In this document: in pieces, positions 1 through 11,315 of the stretch | How the letters are laid out: the number at the start of each line of letters is the position of its first letter | Numbering within the stretch: the stretch's first letter is position 1 | Source of the DNA: Astrocystis sublimbata | Taxonomy: Eukaryota > Ascomycota > Sordariomycetes > Xylariales > Xylariaceae | Direction of reading: 5' to 3' | Assembly: GCA_022453515.1 (NCBI GenBank) | Contig: JAJNNY010000036.1 | Location: 186,001-250,000, forward strand | DNA: 64,000 nucleotides | Notes under the pieces: generated by a model | Told to the model about the DNA's origin: nothing | Seen by the model: only the letters and a program-made list of their open reading frames with translations | The model's database searches: none | Position numbers and translations under genes: made by a program

Positions 1-523
1 AACACCTGCACTCAGGTACAAGGTGTTTTCATATGTCTGCTTCCTGCCCCTCACCATACATACATGTACCTTCGCTTCCTATCAAGGTACCTAACCTAAC
101 CTTTGTCTTGCCCCAAGACAATCGAGTCCACTTCAAAATCTCACGACCATCCAACCTCGCACACGACCATACGTACCTCATAAGAATACCTGCCTTCGTG
201 TATGCTTTCCTCTTTGACATATCTCTTCCATATCTACACAACCTTCGGACTTCCCTCTTCCACTGTTGCTTCAAACTCGGCATTTGGTATTATATCATAC
301 TTATCATACCACCCTGCAACTAACCTACCGTTGAATTCCATCTGACTCTACACTTCCTTCTACTTACACTTTTTCTCTCGTCCATGCCCACTCCATAGCC
401 TCTGCGTCTTTATTGAGTCTTTTAACACAACTTTCATCCCATCTCAACTTGGCTCCAACCCCAACATACACTCATCTAACACTCAGTGCTCAGTCTCCTC
501 ACGACAACAATTCGACAGACACC
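1..523. other. Upstream region of the Myb-like gene; no gene seen
   Basis: This stretch holds no convincing coding sequence. It becomes strongly pyrimidine-rich (runs of C and T) from about 310 to 520, as is common for 5' leaders of expressed filamentous-fungal genes, and ends directly at the ATG at 524. Two short reading frames on opposite strands between about 29 and 323 overlap each other, have no recognisable domain and look fortuitous. A short tract of two CCTAA units lies near 95-104; it is not a telomere repeat. Confidence 0.5.
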
Positions 524-1541
524 ATGGCCGATCAAGACAAGACTAAGAAGTGGACCGAAGAGGAGAAGGTAAGTTTTGATTATAAGATATATCAAAGTCC
601 ATGATCACCTTCCACCCTCCGAAATTCTGAGTATCATCTTTCACCTCAGCCTTGTCTCCCATCATCCCTACCCATGTCGATATCAACACCAACCTCTACC
701 GTCTGCATTCTTCCCCATACCTGCTTAGGTTCAGATACACCATTCCACCCCTACAAGGTTCCCTCAGATTACTTCCCATAACTCTCAATCGCATCCACTG
801 TGCATCCCAACTAACAGACGCAGTGCAAGTTCCTGGTCCAAGCCGTCAAGCAGATGCAGAGTGCGGGCGGTAAGCTCGCATGGTCCAAGTTCGACCTCAC
901 AGATCGTACCCCCAAGTCTCTCATGCATCTCTGGGCCAAACTCGCCAAGGACCCGGCCTACTCCAACCAGGACAGCGATGCTGGTGCCTCAGATGGTACC
1001 GGATCCGTGCCCGCAACTCCCGCTGCCAAGAGAGGTGGTGGTAGTAAGTATTATCCTGCACATCTTTCTTTCTCATGATGTTGCATTGCGCTTTTGTCCT
1101 GAGAGACTTAATGAGTTTTTGAGACATCAACGCGTTTTCTCTGAGGCTTAGCGATAGTATCATTTGTGTCGAAAAGTTCCATACTGACAGTCTCGTAGCT
1201 CCCGGAAGTCGCAAGCGTACCGCGCAGAACGCTGCTGTCGGTGATGGAGAAGGTGCTAATGGCGTGCCTGGTATGTACTCTGTTCCGCACATTGCATCCT
1301 CACCTAACAAACTCAAGAGTCTTACTAACTAGCCTCTTCTCCAGGAACCCCCACAAAGCGTGTGCGCAAGACTCCCGTGTCTCGGGCCAAGCAGATCAAG
1401 TCCCCCGCAGTCGTTCATGACGACGACGATGAGGATGAGCTGGCCAAGGCTGAAGTCAAGGCTGAGGCCGAGACGAAGATGGCGCCTCCGCCCCAGCCTC
1501 AGTTCCAGAATGGCAACAGTCTTTATCCTGGAGAGGTTTAA
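524..1541 (+). CDS. Small Myb/SANT-like domain protein
   Basis: The model is four exons: 524-568, 824-1043, 1199-1270 and 1345-1541 (177 residues, ending TAA). All introns have GTAAGT- or GTATGT-type donors and AG acceptors, and the frame is kept across each. The start is the first ATG after a CT-rich leader, in an ACC-ATG-G context. The first 55 or so residues look like a single Myb/SANT-like helical domain: W10-T-E-E-E, then a helix with F18-L, then a tryptophan in AWSKF and a final helix with SLMHLWAKL. This spaced-tryptophan pattern is typical of small fungal nuclear proteins. The rest is low complexity, with a basic patch (SRKRTAQN, KRVRKTP) that could act as a nuclear signal and an acidic DDDDEDE run. 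A nuclear DNA- or chromatin-binding role is inference from the domain type. I do not recognise a named orthologue. The first intron (255 bp) is longer than usual and could hide a further small exon. Confidence 0.8.
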
Positions 1542-2422
1542 GGGATGACCTATACATGTCATGTCACTCTAAAGACTTTCAATGGATCTGATTTCGACTC
1601 GACCACAATCAGTTCCCATAAATCGGTCAATCGTCTCGCAACAGTCCAAGTTCGGGACAGACAGTACGACAAATGGGCCAAGCCACCATGATATTTCCTT
1701 TCAAGTACTCGTTTTCGATTTCCCCTCCTACGATCTTCATCTGATCAAGGCATGGTGTATGGCAGAAGCAAGAACATTTTGATCACACTACGCTGCTTGC
1801 AAGTAATGATTGGTACTAATTGGCACGAATCGTCACTGCATAGAAGTTGGCAAAAAGGTATGTAGTCGTCGTACCCTTTTCCTAGCCGTGTCCTTATACA
1901 ACTGTCACCATGTCTTAGCTCATCTTACTGATTTTAGATACTCAGATCTTGCTTTTCGATTTTCATCCTCATTCCCATTCCTATTTCCCTTTCAGAATTT
2001 GTTCCCCGTCGCGACATATTTTTGTGCTATGTGGAGATCACAACTTCTGGGTCATAGGAACCTTTGCAAAACTTGCTTGATATTTCGCAGTTCTGAGGAT
2101 ATTTCAAAGTCATGGCAGTGATGAATAAACCAGGGGGAACTTGGCCGCCATAGGTAGCTTTGATTTGCACCTCAGGTAGATAGTTGATCACGCCATGAAT
2201 GAAGCAATATACGATGCGTTACTTTATAATCCGATATTTCACATTACCGACATACTCAATGTGATTCATTGCACGTAACATGACGCTTATATTGTTGTTA
2301 TGAATGTCGTTATGGATGTTTATCACTTTTTCCCACCTAAGTTGCCTTCAACTTTGTAGCAAATCTGGAGCGCCAAGCAATATTAACCTCAGCACCTCTA
2401 TAGCTCGACTGTAGATTTCAAA
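1542..2422. other. Convergent intergenic region; no gene seen
   Basis: This is the DNA between the stops of the Myb-like gene (+) and MLH1 (-), so it should contain both 3' UTRs. It is AT-richer than the genes. Two plus-strand frames (1582-1782 and 1810-2121) carry no recognisable domain and no supporting splice context, so I did not call them. Confidence 0.5.
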
Positions 2423-4708
2423 TCAACATCTCTCAAACACTCTGTACAGTCCCTTCAGATTAGCCAGCTCAAGCACGCCGCCCTTCATAAAAGACTTGGT
2501 CGCCACAAGCCTCGCCTTGAAAGCAGGGAAGAAGACATGTTCCAAAGCCCGACGGACATGCGCTCTGCGCGCCTTGATCTCCTCCGGCACGTCCTCCTCT
2601 ACCACTTGCTCGTTGCCAGGTAGCGCAGGGAGCTGCTCAGGGACGTAGAACGTAGCAAGTTCTCGTAGGAACGATTCGAAGCATAGTTTCTCGTCCGTCC
2701 AATTCACATAAGGACCCAATCTAAGTAGGAACTGGGGCAGTTTGGCCATGGAAGGGGTGTACCCCTTGATAAGCAAGGGTATGCTGAGAAGCTCGCCTAC
2801 GGGGGAAACTTCAAGGCTGAAGTACTCGAGCAGCATCTCGCGCCGTTCGATTATTTGCTCGGATACCCTCTCCACGACCTCCGCAACGTCGAAGTCGTCA
2901 TCCTCGACCCCGTCGGCTAGCTTCTCTTGCTCGGCTGCGATGTTGAGCACCTCGCGGAGGTCGAGCGGCGGCTGGAACTTGATGACGCCGAAGTTGCCGA
3001 AGTCGGTCAGGCCGACTTGGTAGAAATACTCGGCGCACGCGCGGCCGTAGTCTATTAAGAAGAGCTTCACGCCGCTCTGGATAGCTGCAAGTCGTCTTTT
3101 CTCATCTACGATACCCACGAATGTGTGATTAGCAATAATCTCGGTGAGCTCGTGATGCATGTCATCGCGCACGGTAGTACGGAGATCTCGTATGCTGGTT
3201 AGGCGACAATTCACGGACTCGCGATCTGTGGTCTCGTATTCTGGCTCGAGGCTGGCATTGTTTGCACTGCCCTCGGCTGCAGCAGCGGAGCCTGGGTCTT
3301 TGCCTGCCACTGTAAACATGCTTGTGATCTTCCGGAGAGAGGCATCTGTCCGCACGAGATTGTTCTCGGCACGGGCAGGGGTCCTCCGCGGGTTTGTAGG
3401 GGTCTTAGCCGGAGACTCATTAGTGTATTGGAATGTCCCGCTTGGGGGAGTAGTGCCTGGTAGGAGAGTCTGAGTCATGAAGGTCCGGCTCGTGTCGACC
3501 GCCGCCAATTGCTCGCGGATAGTCTCACAGACGCATTGGATAATCTCGTCTTCGTTCAGGAAGTTCACCTCTCGTTTTGTTGGGTGGACGTTGACATCGA
3601 CACGCTGGGGGTCGATTTCCAGGCTCAGGTAGACGAACGGATGGCCACTCTTTGGAAGAAAAGTCGAATATGTTTGCTCTACGGCCTTCTTGATATTCGA
3701 CGACTCCACGCTGCGATTGTTGATGAAAAGCAGAAGGGTTGTCTTCTTGATGTGGTAATTCGCATTCGTAGCCCATCCATAGGCCTTGAAACCCCATCGA
3801 CTATCAGATGCAGAGTATTGAATCAGCTCATTAGCTACGTTACCGCCGTGTATTTGACGAATTCGATCTATGGTCGATGCTTGTGCTTGTACAGAGATGG
3901 ATGTACCGGAATCGCCGTGTTTCTTGCAGGAGAAGGCAACACCAGCACAGTGTATGGCATATCGCCCTACCATGTCAATGATCTTGTTGTATTCATCGGA
4001 CGTAGACCGGAAAGCTTTGCGTCGTGTCGGAACGTTGTAGAAGAGATCCTCAACAGAGATTTGAGTGCCACCTCGACCTGCAGTTGGCTTAGGATCTGCC
4101 GATTGGCCAGGTTTGACAGGTGCGAGTTTGCCGCCATCGAAGTAAGCGCGCCAGGCGCAATTTGAGTCCTTCGTCTTGGTAGTCACCGTGAGGTGGGCGA
4201 TGTGGCTGATGCTCGCAAGAGCCTCGCCTCTAAAGCCGTAGGTGCATATACTGCTCAGATCCTCGAACTTTTTGAGCTTGGAGGTGGTGAATCTCTCACA
4301 TAAGATGGGGAGATCCTCTTTCTGATGAGAGCTGTCAGTACAACTCAAGCAGAAGCGGGTTTGATGGGCGGCATACATCGATACCGTGGCCGTTATCTGT
4401 TATTTGCAGCAGCTTCAGGCCACCGTCTTTGACGAGAACCTCGAGTGACGTAGCTCCTGCGTCGACAGCATTTTCAATCAGCTCCTTCAAAGCGTGGACA
4501 GGCGCGACGATGATCTCGCCGGCAGCGATTTTATTGACGACATCCGCATCCAAGGCCTAATTTATGACCCGTTAGTGCCGATGATATGGCTTATGAATGA
4601 AAGGCGCCTTGCCTGTATGCGACGTGGAGCAGTGTCCTCCTCTACTGATGTCGGGGGGTCTTTTCGCTTGGTGCCCCTCGGCTCATCGATTTCCATGTGA
4701 TCTGCCAT
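2423..4708 (-). CDS. mlh1: DNA mismatch repair protein MLH1 (MutL homologue)
   Basis: Three exons on the minus strand, 4708-4613, 4556-4377 and 4321-2423, give 724 residues. MLH1 is the common subunit of the MutL-type heterodimers (with PMS1 and MLH3) that act after MutS homologues bind a mismatch, in the nucleus. The N-terminal GHKL ATPase motifs are intact: KELIEN near 56-61, DNGHGI at 86-91 and GFRGEA at 121-126, followed by the MutL transducer domain. The C-terminal dimerisation half ends in the residues FERC, the signature MLH1 tail whose last cysteine is known in yeast to complete the endonuclease metal site of the partner. The chosen start (MADH) opens a short polar leader before the ATPase; an in-frame extension upstream lacks an ATG with better support. 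The first intron (4612-4557) uses a GC donor; the second (4376-4322) is GT-AG. Full length and apparently functional. Confidence 0.95.
4557..4612 (-). other. GC-AG intron of mlh1
   Basis: Read on the minus strand, exon 1 ends in CAG followed by GCAAGG. There is no usable GT donor that keeps frame before the acceptor at ATTAG. A CACTAAC branch-point-like sequence lies about 20 bases before the acceptor. Joining CAG to GCC gives a continuous protein into the conserved N-terminal MutL block ([14 protein letters not shown]). GC-AG introns are a known minority class read by the major spliceosome. Confidence 0.8.
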
Positions 4709-6487
4709 GACGAACTCCGATGACCAACGCCAAACAGGAGTCCAGGTGCAATCAAGACCAACAAAGCTCACGCACGATACTTGTATGTCATTCGGTCATT
4801 CGCCTAGCCTTCAATGCCAGACTTTGTGCGGCACTGGTTAGGCGTACTGCTGGCCTGTTGTTGGGCCGGTGTTGGTTTCAGTCTGGTGTTGTGAGCCCGT
4901 CAAACGGGATGGGACCCATGCGACGTGGGAGCAGGACTCTGTGAGAAATCATGGATCGCAAAGAATTAGGTACAATCACTTTGAGCCAGCAGACATGAGA
5001 CTTTGGGAAAGCGGGAGCCTCATCGCGTTTCTCAAGGCAAGTGCTTCAGATAGGAATAGGAAATGTGATGGCGCCTGCCCTGTAAGTACAGTACCTAAGG
5101 TATAACTAAAATCCGATTGGCCTGGCTTGACGCGCTGAAGCTCTCAGGCATTTGCGCCTAGGATGCTAGGCTGGCAAGGGCCAAATGACACTGTAAGAGG
5201 GCACTGTGTTTTCTGCAAACCCCGACTTCACCTAGCCCGGCCCCCGGTTTCTCAGCATCCACCTGGAATTCTATAACATGCTTCGATATCGAAATAAATG
5301 GAAACTTGGTGTTGACCTGGTCGGATCACTCACCTGGAAAGCAATTGAAACTATCTTCAGCAATTGGTCATGGTGTCGGGAATCGCCACCGATTGGGGGC
5401 CTCACCTTACCTCTTATAATAGAATAGCGAGAATAGCAAGGCCGGCGGCTGGGTGGTGGCTGACATGCTAAACTGATAACTGCTAGTCAATATTTGGACC
5501 GCAAGACGTGAATAGAAATCCTGCATGGGGCTTCCGATCCTTCGGCCTTCCTTAGCTAATCCTTCCATCTGATCCTTATGGGCCAGCCGCCCTCAATCTA
5601 TCGAAGCCAGCCAGTCATGTGGCGGCTGTGCCCTGAATTATACCCAGCGACTTCTTAGTCGCATGGCCGTAAGCGCGCTCAATTAAGTAATTCTTGCTCT
5701 GGCTCTGAAGTCGCCGACCAGCACGTCGGAATTCTCCAGCAAACAGGTCGCTTATGTTTTCAAGAATACCAAGGATCCTTAATTAAGCGCGACTGTATGC
5801 TTGCTTCCCAGTGCATTTCAGGAATAAACCAAACCTGAAAGGATTTGCTATACTCGTCCCGTTGAGTCGGGAGGACCCAGAACGCCTAACGAGGCCCGGG
5901 ATGAGGCCATAGCACCATATGACTTGCAACAAGTGCCAAAACTCCCTGGTACTCATGGCTTACTTGAGGCCTCAATGAATCCTTGCTGGCCTCTCTAAAT
6001 GTTGATGTGTACTGGGTGATATAGTCCAAATTTATATTTCTACGTCATCATACCTAGCATATAGCATCCAGAGCTGCTATCTAGTGCTCAGTAGGGGCAC
6101 TGCCACTGGTTTGGTCCAAACCCCCAACCCTCAACTATACTTATGTTTTGCGTTACATAGCAAATCCTATTAACAATCGCAAGGCAGATTGGTCGCTTGC
6201 CAGCCTCTACTCTTTTTTTTCTTCACCAATTGGTCATGAGGCGCAGCTAGTAGTAGTCTTGCGATTTCCATGGGTGACTGAAAATGTCTGTTAGTACACT
6301 TAGCATCCTCGATGTACGATACTCAATCGTAGTAAACTTTGACATGGTAGTATAGCGACTCCGGCTGCCTCTTGAAAAGTACAGCATAGATAAGACTTGG
6401 CGATCCATCATGCGAACCTCACATCGGCACTTAATTATATTGTCTCTTACTTAGCTCTCGCCCTGACGTATCACGACAACGGACACG
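4709..6487. other. Intergenic region upstream of mlh1 and of the 199-residue protein gene; no gene seen
   Basis: This is a divergent spacer of about 1.8 kb. Small reading frames at 4720-5105 have no recognisable content. The middle holds an imperfect inverted repeat (5674-5687 against 5778-5791, 13 of 14 bases). A T run at 6211-6220 and mixed AT-rich stretches follow. Promoters for both flanking genes must lie here, but I cannot point to a specific site. Confidence 0.5.
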
Positions 6488-7144
6488 ATGACGCCACAAC
6501 GGGATGACCATGCTCGAGACGCCAGAGTCTCTCAGCTAACTAGCAGAGACGATGAAGACACATACTCAAACAAGGCCACCGGCGGCTCATCGTAGGTCTT
6601 TCTATATCTTGTCGCCTAGATTGTATCTTTGCTAATAAGTTTGATAAGTGACTCCGGCTCCGACGCATTTGGTCCTAGACGGACACGATCGAGATCTCCT
6701 GAACGCGGACGATCCATCACTAGAGGCCGACTGTTCGATCAACACACTAGCCAGCCGAGAAACCGGACGCTGACTAGTAGTCCGTTCATGGGGTTGGCGC
6801 TCGATCCCTTGCCTCCCGCTATGCTGCCGAACAAGAAGCGACCGTTGGCCGAGGTCTTGAGTGACGAAACACCACCCGAGAAGGACAAGATGTCTGTCGA
6901 ACTGGACCAGCTTGCGAGGAAAGCACATGATCAAACACCTGGCTCGTCTGGAATCGGAAGCAATGTGCCTGATGGATCGCCCAGGCCGAAGAAAAGCAAA
7001 GCGAATGAGGAATTATTGGACCCCCAAATGTCGCCCACTATCACGCGAGATCCAAGTGGAGGCGGTCGTAATTCACCTACTGGACGTTCGGGACACGAAC
7101 CAGCTACATCCCGCGGTGGTAGTCGAGCCAATTCGGATCCCTGA
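6488..7144 (+). CDS. Hypothetical low-complexity RS/P-rich protein
   Basis: Two exons, 6488-6591 and 6649-7144, join in frame across a 57-bp intron (donor GTAGGT, branch point GCTAAT, acceptor AAG) to give 199 residues. I do not recognise a domain. The sequence is polar and probably largely disordered. It has an arginine/serine stretch (RRTRSRSPERGRS near 46-58), a KKRPLAEVLSDE segment and a KKSKANEELL segment, both of which could be nuclear localisation signals, and a Ser/Gly/Pro-rich tail. There is no signal peptide or membrane segment. A nuclear location and a regulatory or RNA-related role are only suggested by composition. The start is chosen because the upstream exon keeps the frame open and joins smoothly into an SSDSGSD acidic/serine patch; a start at a non-ATG codon inside the intron is the alternative and is less likely. 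Confidence 0.55.
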
Positions 7145-9045
7145 TGTCGGCCAGTTGGTAGAAGATTGGCTGTTTGTCATTTGCAGGAAGCAATCGACTT
7201 TGGCACTCGTTTATCTTTCTTTGGTCATCTTGCAATATTTCCCCACTCCTTCGTATAGCACCCTATACCCGATAGAGAAAATAGACATTCTTTTCCCGCG
7301 TGTCAAGAGTTGAAACGATGATGTTGCATGTCAAAGATAAGTACCGAAATCCTGAGTGGAAGTAGTATGAGTGACGTGATAGGTGATGTGTCCAAGACGT
7401 AGTCAGCATTAGGGTTCGCGCGGCCCTGATGTTGCCAGGAGCACAATCGTATGTTAGCTCCTCGTCGAGGACTTATATCCTGCACTTCTCCTTCTTGGTA
7501 TCAGGGCACTTGGAAAACGCATCTCGGCGCGAAGTCTCGAATTCTTCATGTCGCTTATTCGCAGTGCCAAGTTGTGTCCTGGCCACTCGGCTTATGAAGC
7601 GTGATCCAACGACGGCATCCGGCTTGAAAAGCGCTCCACCATCTGACATCGTTCCCGCTCCAATCCTCCCCATCCTAGCCCAGGCCGCCATTAGCTACAT
7701 GACTAGACATGCCGTAACAGTAGGAACCGTAAGTAGTAGCCAATCTGGAGATAGAAGCTGCATGGTACACAGGAAGTATACTACTGGTACCCACCTCGTG
7801 ATCCTGAAACGGGACCGATCTAAGACAGCAGTCCCGAAAAGCACTTTCAAGATAGGCCAATGGCGTTGTTGAAGATGGAAACCCCTATCTCGGGTTCTAA
7901 CCACCTCGACATACCCTACGCCATTAAGATGCACGTTAATGGTCAATTGAGGTGGGTAGCGGGGTGCAGCCTCAGGTGGTGCTGTCAATTAGCCCTTCTT
8001 ACCGCTTCGCTGCCCGAAAGCTGTCAGAATAGCTACTATTACAGGGTTGCTATACCTCACGCCGGCAACACCTTGCACTTAACCTTCGGCGGGATCCCTT
8101 TCAATATTACCTAAGTCAGTATATTTGCCCTGCGAATGGCCTCATAGCTCTTTGAGCTTAGATCTCTAAGAATGTAGTTGATGGCAGCAAAGAACGGAAA
8201 TAAACCCCGAGGATATCTGTTTTGCAGTCAACACCTGAACACGCTGCAGAGAACGCATGAATCCAGGTTGGTTTGGCGGCCACCTGAACCACCTAAGACG
8301 AGACCAGTCAGCTCGCCCATCCGAGACTCGGCTATCATTTATGCACTGCATTCCAATACGAAATCTTCGCGATAATCAATGCTGCGATGAGCAAGTGTTC
8401 CTGTAGATCTCATGGGTAACGAAAAGACAAAAAGTGATCATAATTGGTTTTTTATCTGTGCTCACCGTCACATCCGGCATCCAGAAGCGAATCAATAGCA
8501 TCCATCCAGCCACAGCTAGCCACAACACCTGCCCAACGTATATTAAATACATAAACACTCCTGCACACGCACGTACCATCGGCACGGGCTACTGCAATGC
8601 GACCACGGTTCGGACAATTCCTGGTGATTGCTACCCACCTATTTGGTAGTGTATGTAGGTACAGTACATATGTACAAGCATCGGGAGGAGCGAGATGCTC
8701 TAGGAGCTTTAATGACGACCACGACCACGAATTTGTGGATTTTATTCGACCTAATTGACCCATCTCTTCTATGCGTAGCCGTGGTTGAGTTAAGTGCCCA
8801 AATGCTAAGTTGTTCTACTATGATCTTCCATCAATCCCCAGCTTAATTGCATATCTTAAATGGATGCGCGCAAGGCTAGGCTACCTATACCACATGCGCA
8901 GGACAAATATTCCAAATGGTGATATTAGCAGAGCTGTGTTAATGGTGTATTGGACGTCAGTCAGGCAATAGTGATCGACCTAAGATTTGTTGCGGTGTGC
9001 GGATACTGACCTACCAACCAAACCCATTTCCACAATATCTGCAAT

Positions 9046-9069
9046 GCAGCAGCAGCAGCAGCAGCAGCA
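9046..9069. repeat. GCA trinucleotide microsatellite, 8 units
   Basis: Eight uninterrupted GCA units in non-coding DNA, followed by AGCGACG. A simple-sequence repeat likely to vary in length between strains. Confidence 0.95.
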
Positions 9070-10340
9070 AGCGACGCTTGGGTTGCCAGGCACGGCAGAA
9101 GCACGGCACACGGAGAATTCTTTGCTGCTGCATGCCGCTAACAGATGACCTGCTTACAGTATAGTAGGTATGGGCACCCACCATCACCTTTTACCACTCA
9201 CAGTACTACTACTACGCCCACTAGGTATGTAGAGGAGTGGGAGTGGATAGCAGGTAAAGTACCAATGGATGCACGCCTAATGTAATGCAGGACAGACCTA
9301 ACTGCAGTTCGATATGGAATTCAGGCTTCAGAGCCAAGATCTCTTGTACAATACGGTACGGTAGCTTCTGCCCCTCATCGGCCGGCTGGCTTACTTACAT
9401 ACAGTAGGGTCGACGCTAGCGCCGAGCGCGACGAAAGATGTGACGGAGAAGAGGGCTGGTTACCAGGTTCACCTCACTAACTAAAACTGTCCGAGTATGT
9501 CGTGTGACGTCTCCAACGGGAGGGATGACCAGACGATTCTTGTATTTCCAGAAGCGATGGATGTTGGGGAGGATGAGGAAAAAAAAAGCCAACGGCTTGC
9601 CAGTTGTTAAGGAAAGGAAGAAAATAAAAATCGTTATCAGGCAGATCCATGGACGCCGAGTAGGCGGCAGGCTGGAATAGGAAAAGAAAAGTGCCAAAAA
9701 GCAGGATTCTGAAGGAAACGGCTCACCGTAGGCACCTGAACTAACGCATTTATACGGCGTCAAATGGTAACGAAGGAGGCGGCAGCAGCATCAGCAAGCA
9801 AGCACCGGACTTTGAGGCGACACTCCTGAGTCCCTTCCATGTCCCTCACTTCACTGAAGATCCACGTTCTGTTCTCTCGTCTTCGTCCAGCTTCATCATC
9901 TTCTTCTTGGATCCATTTCAATACCTGAGTTATCTGGCTAGGTACTTGGCAGAGAATCTATCTATCTGTCTGTCCGGCTGTTGAGTCTGACAGGAGGGTC
10001 ACTTTCGTCTATAAGCTTTGCGTACGTACCTGTCCCGTTCATGCCAATGCTGAGAGTCTCGGGCCCGGTTATAACCTGATCTCCGCCTAACTTCTCAGCT
10101 TGCTCAAGTACCGTAGTTGTACATGCTGTCCGAGCCCATACCCATCTGCTCTCCCCGATACACCGAGAGCAAGCGCCCATACAAACGCCATGGCAGAGTT
10201 CGGACGGTGTATCGGATCTCCGTCTTACGATAAACCCGTGGTGAAACGAGGGATTAGTAACAGGTAGGGACAGTGAAGGGCCAGTCTCAGGCCTCTCTCA
10301 CTTTCTTACATCCCGAGGTATCTGACAGTTGGGCATGTAC

Positions 10341-10356
10341 GTATGTATGTATGTAT
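10341..10356. repeat. GTAT tetranucleotide microsatellite
   Basis: Four GTAT units in a non-coding stretch, directly after GTAC. A simple-sequence repeat with no gene association that I can see. Confidence 0.9.
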
Positions 10357-11237
10357 ACCGTGACCTGACCATGCGACCATCCGATCGCCAATGGCTGGCC
10401 GGGCTTGCTTGGGTTGCAATGCTCGAGTCAGTTCCTTGCTCCGTTGCCCGAAACCTTATCCAATTGAGTACTTAGGTATGTGTATGTACTTAAAGTTGGC
10501 CTAGTTGATGGAAAAGTCCATTATGCATTGAACTAATATCCTTTCCCTTTCGGTTTCGTTTCCTTCCCCTCGAACATCCATGAATACTTACGTCAGAAGA
10601 AGGAGAGACCGAGGTCTTCTCCACGGTCGCGTCGCGAAAGCATATTGTCCTCTTTTGCGCGCATGAAGAGGCTTAGACATACAATGATACCATCGACTCA
10701 CCAGGAAACCTCGCTTAAGGCCAAAGCCCCGGCGCCGGTTCTCGAATTCAACACGACAGCCCTATAAACAACCTTTTTTCCTTCTTTCGGCATACCCAAG
10801 TCGACTGATCGCCAACTAGTAAATCATGCCCAATGCATCTCCCGGACTTAATAACAGAACATCCCTCACCAATAATGGGCAATAATAATGACGGGTTTTA
10901 TTTTATTCTGTTTCTTTTACCCCCCCTGCCGTTCAACCTTCCTGCAGTTCATCGACAACTACCGGTGTCCCAACTGTCAAACACCATCTACCTGCAAGTT
11001 TGGCAATACTATCAAAACATGTCGTAATGCCGTGATTACACTTTTTAGCATTTCATGCCAGAGGCTGGTGGCGAACGTCGTCGGGTCTACTTGTTGATTT
11101 GCTCATCCCGACCGCGCGAACCATATCTCCCAGCTGGAGACTGGGTAAATTACCACCTACCTGGGCATGCACAGACAGACGCAGGGAAGCTCGGCGAGTT
11201 CGCCTGTCAACATCGCCAGGGTTCACTAATTATGTCC

Positions 11238-11315
11238 CGCGAACTATTTACCGTATTGATGCCAATGGCAGCAAGGTATGCAATTGCCAATTGCCAATAA
11301 GGTAAATAGTTCGCG
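11238..11315. repeat. Perfect 15-bp inverted repeat (stem-loop)
   Basis: The left arm CGCGAACTATTTACC (11238-11252) and the right arm GGTAAATAGTTCGCG (11301-11315) are exact reverse complements separated by 48 bases. The loop contains a doubled CAATTGC element. No coding sequence overlaps it convincingly. It could be a hairpin in a transcript, a short miniature-element relic or a protein-binding palindrome. Confidence 0.85.

Noticed and set aside
3509..4165. 218-codon plus-strand frame
   Set aside because: It is antisense to the conserved MLH1 ATPase/transducer region; its sequence has no domain and is a shadow of that gene.
7429..7872. 147-codon plus-strand frame after the 199-residue protein gene
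   Set aside because: A donor-like GTAAGT lies inside it, but I could not chain it to other exons or recognise any motif.
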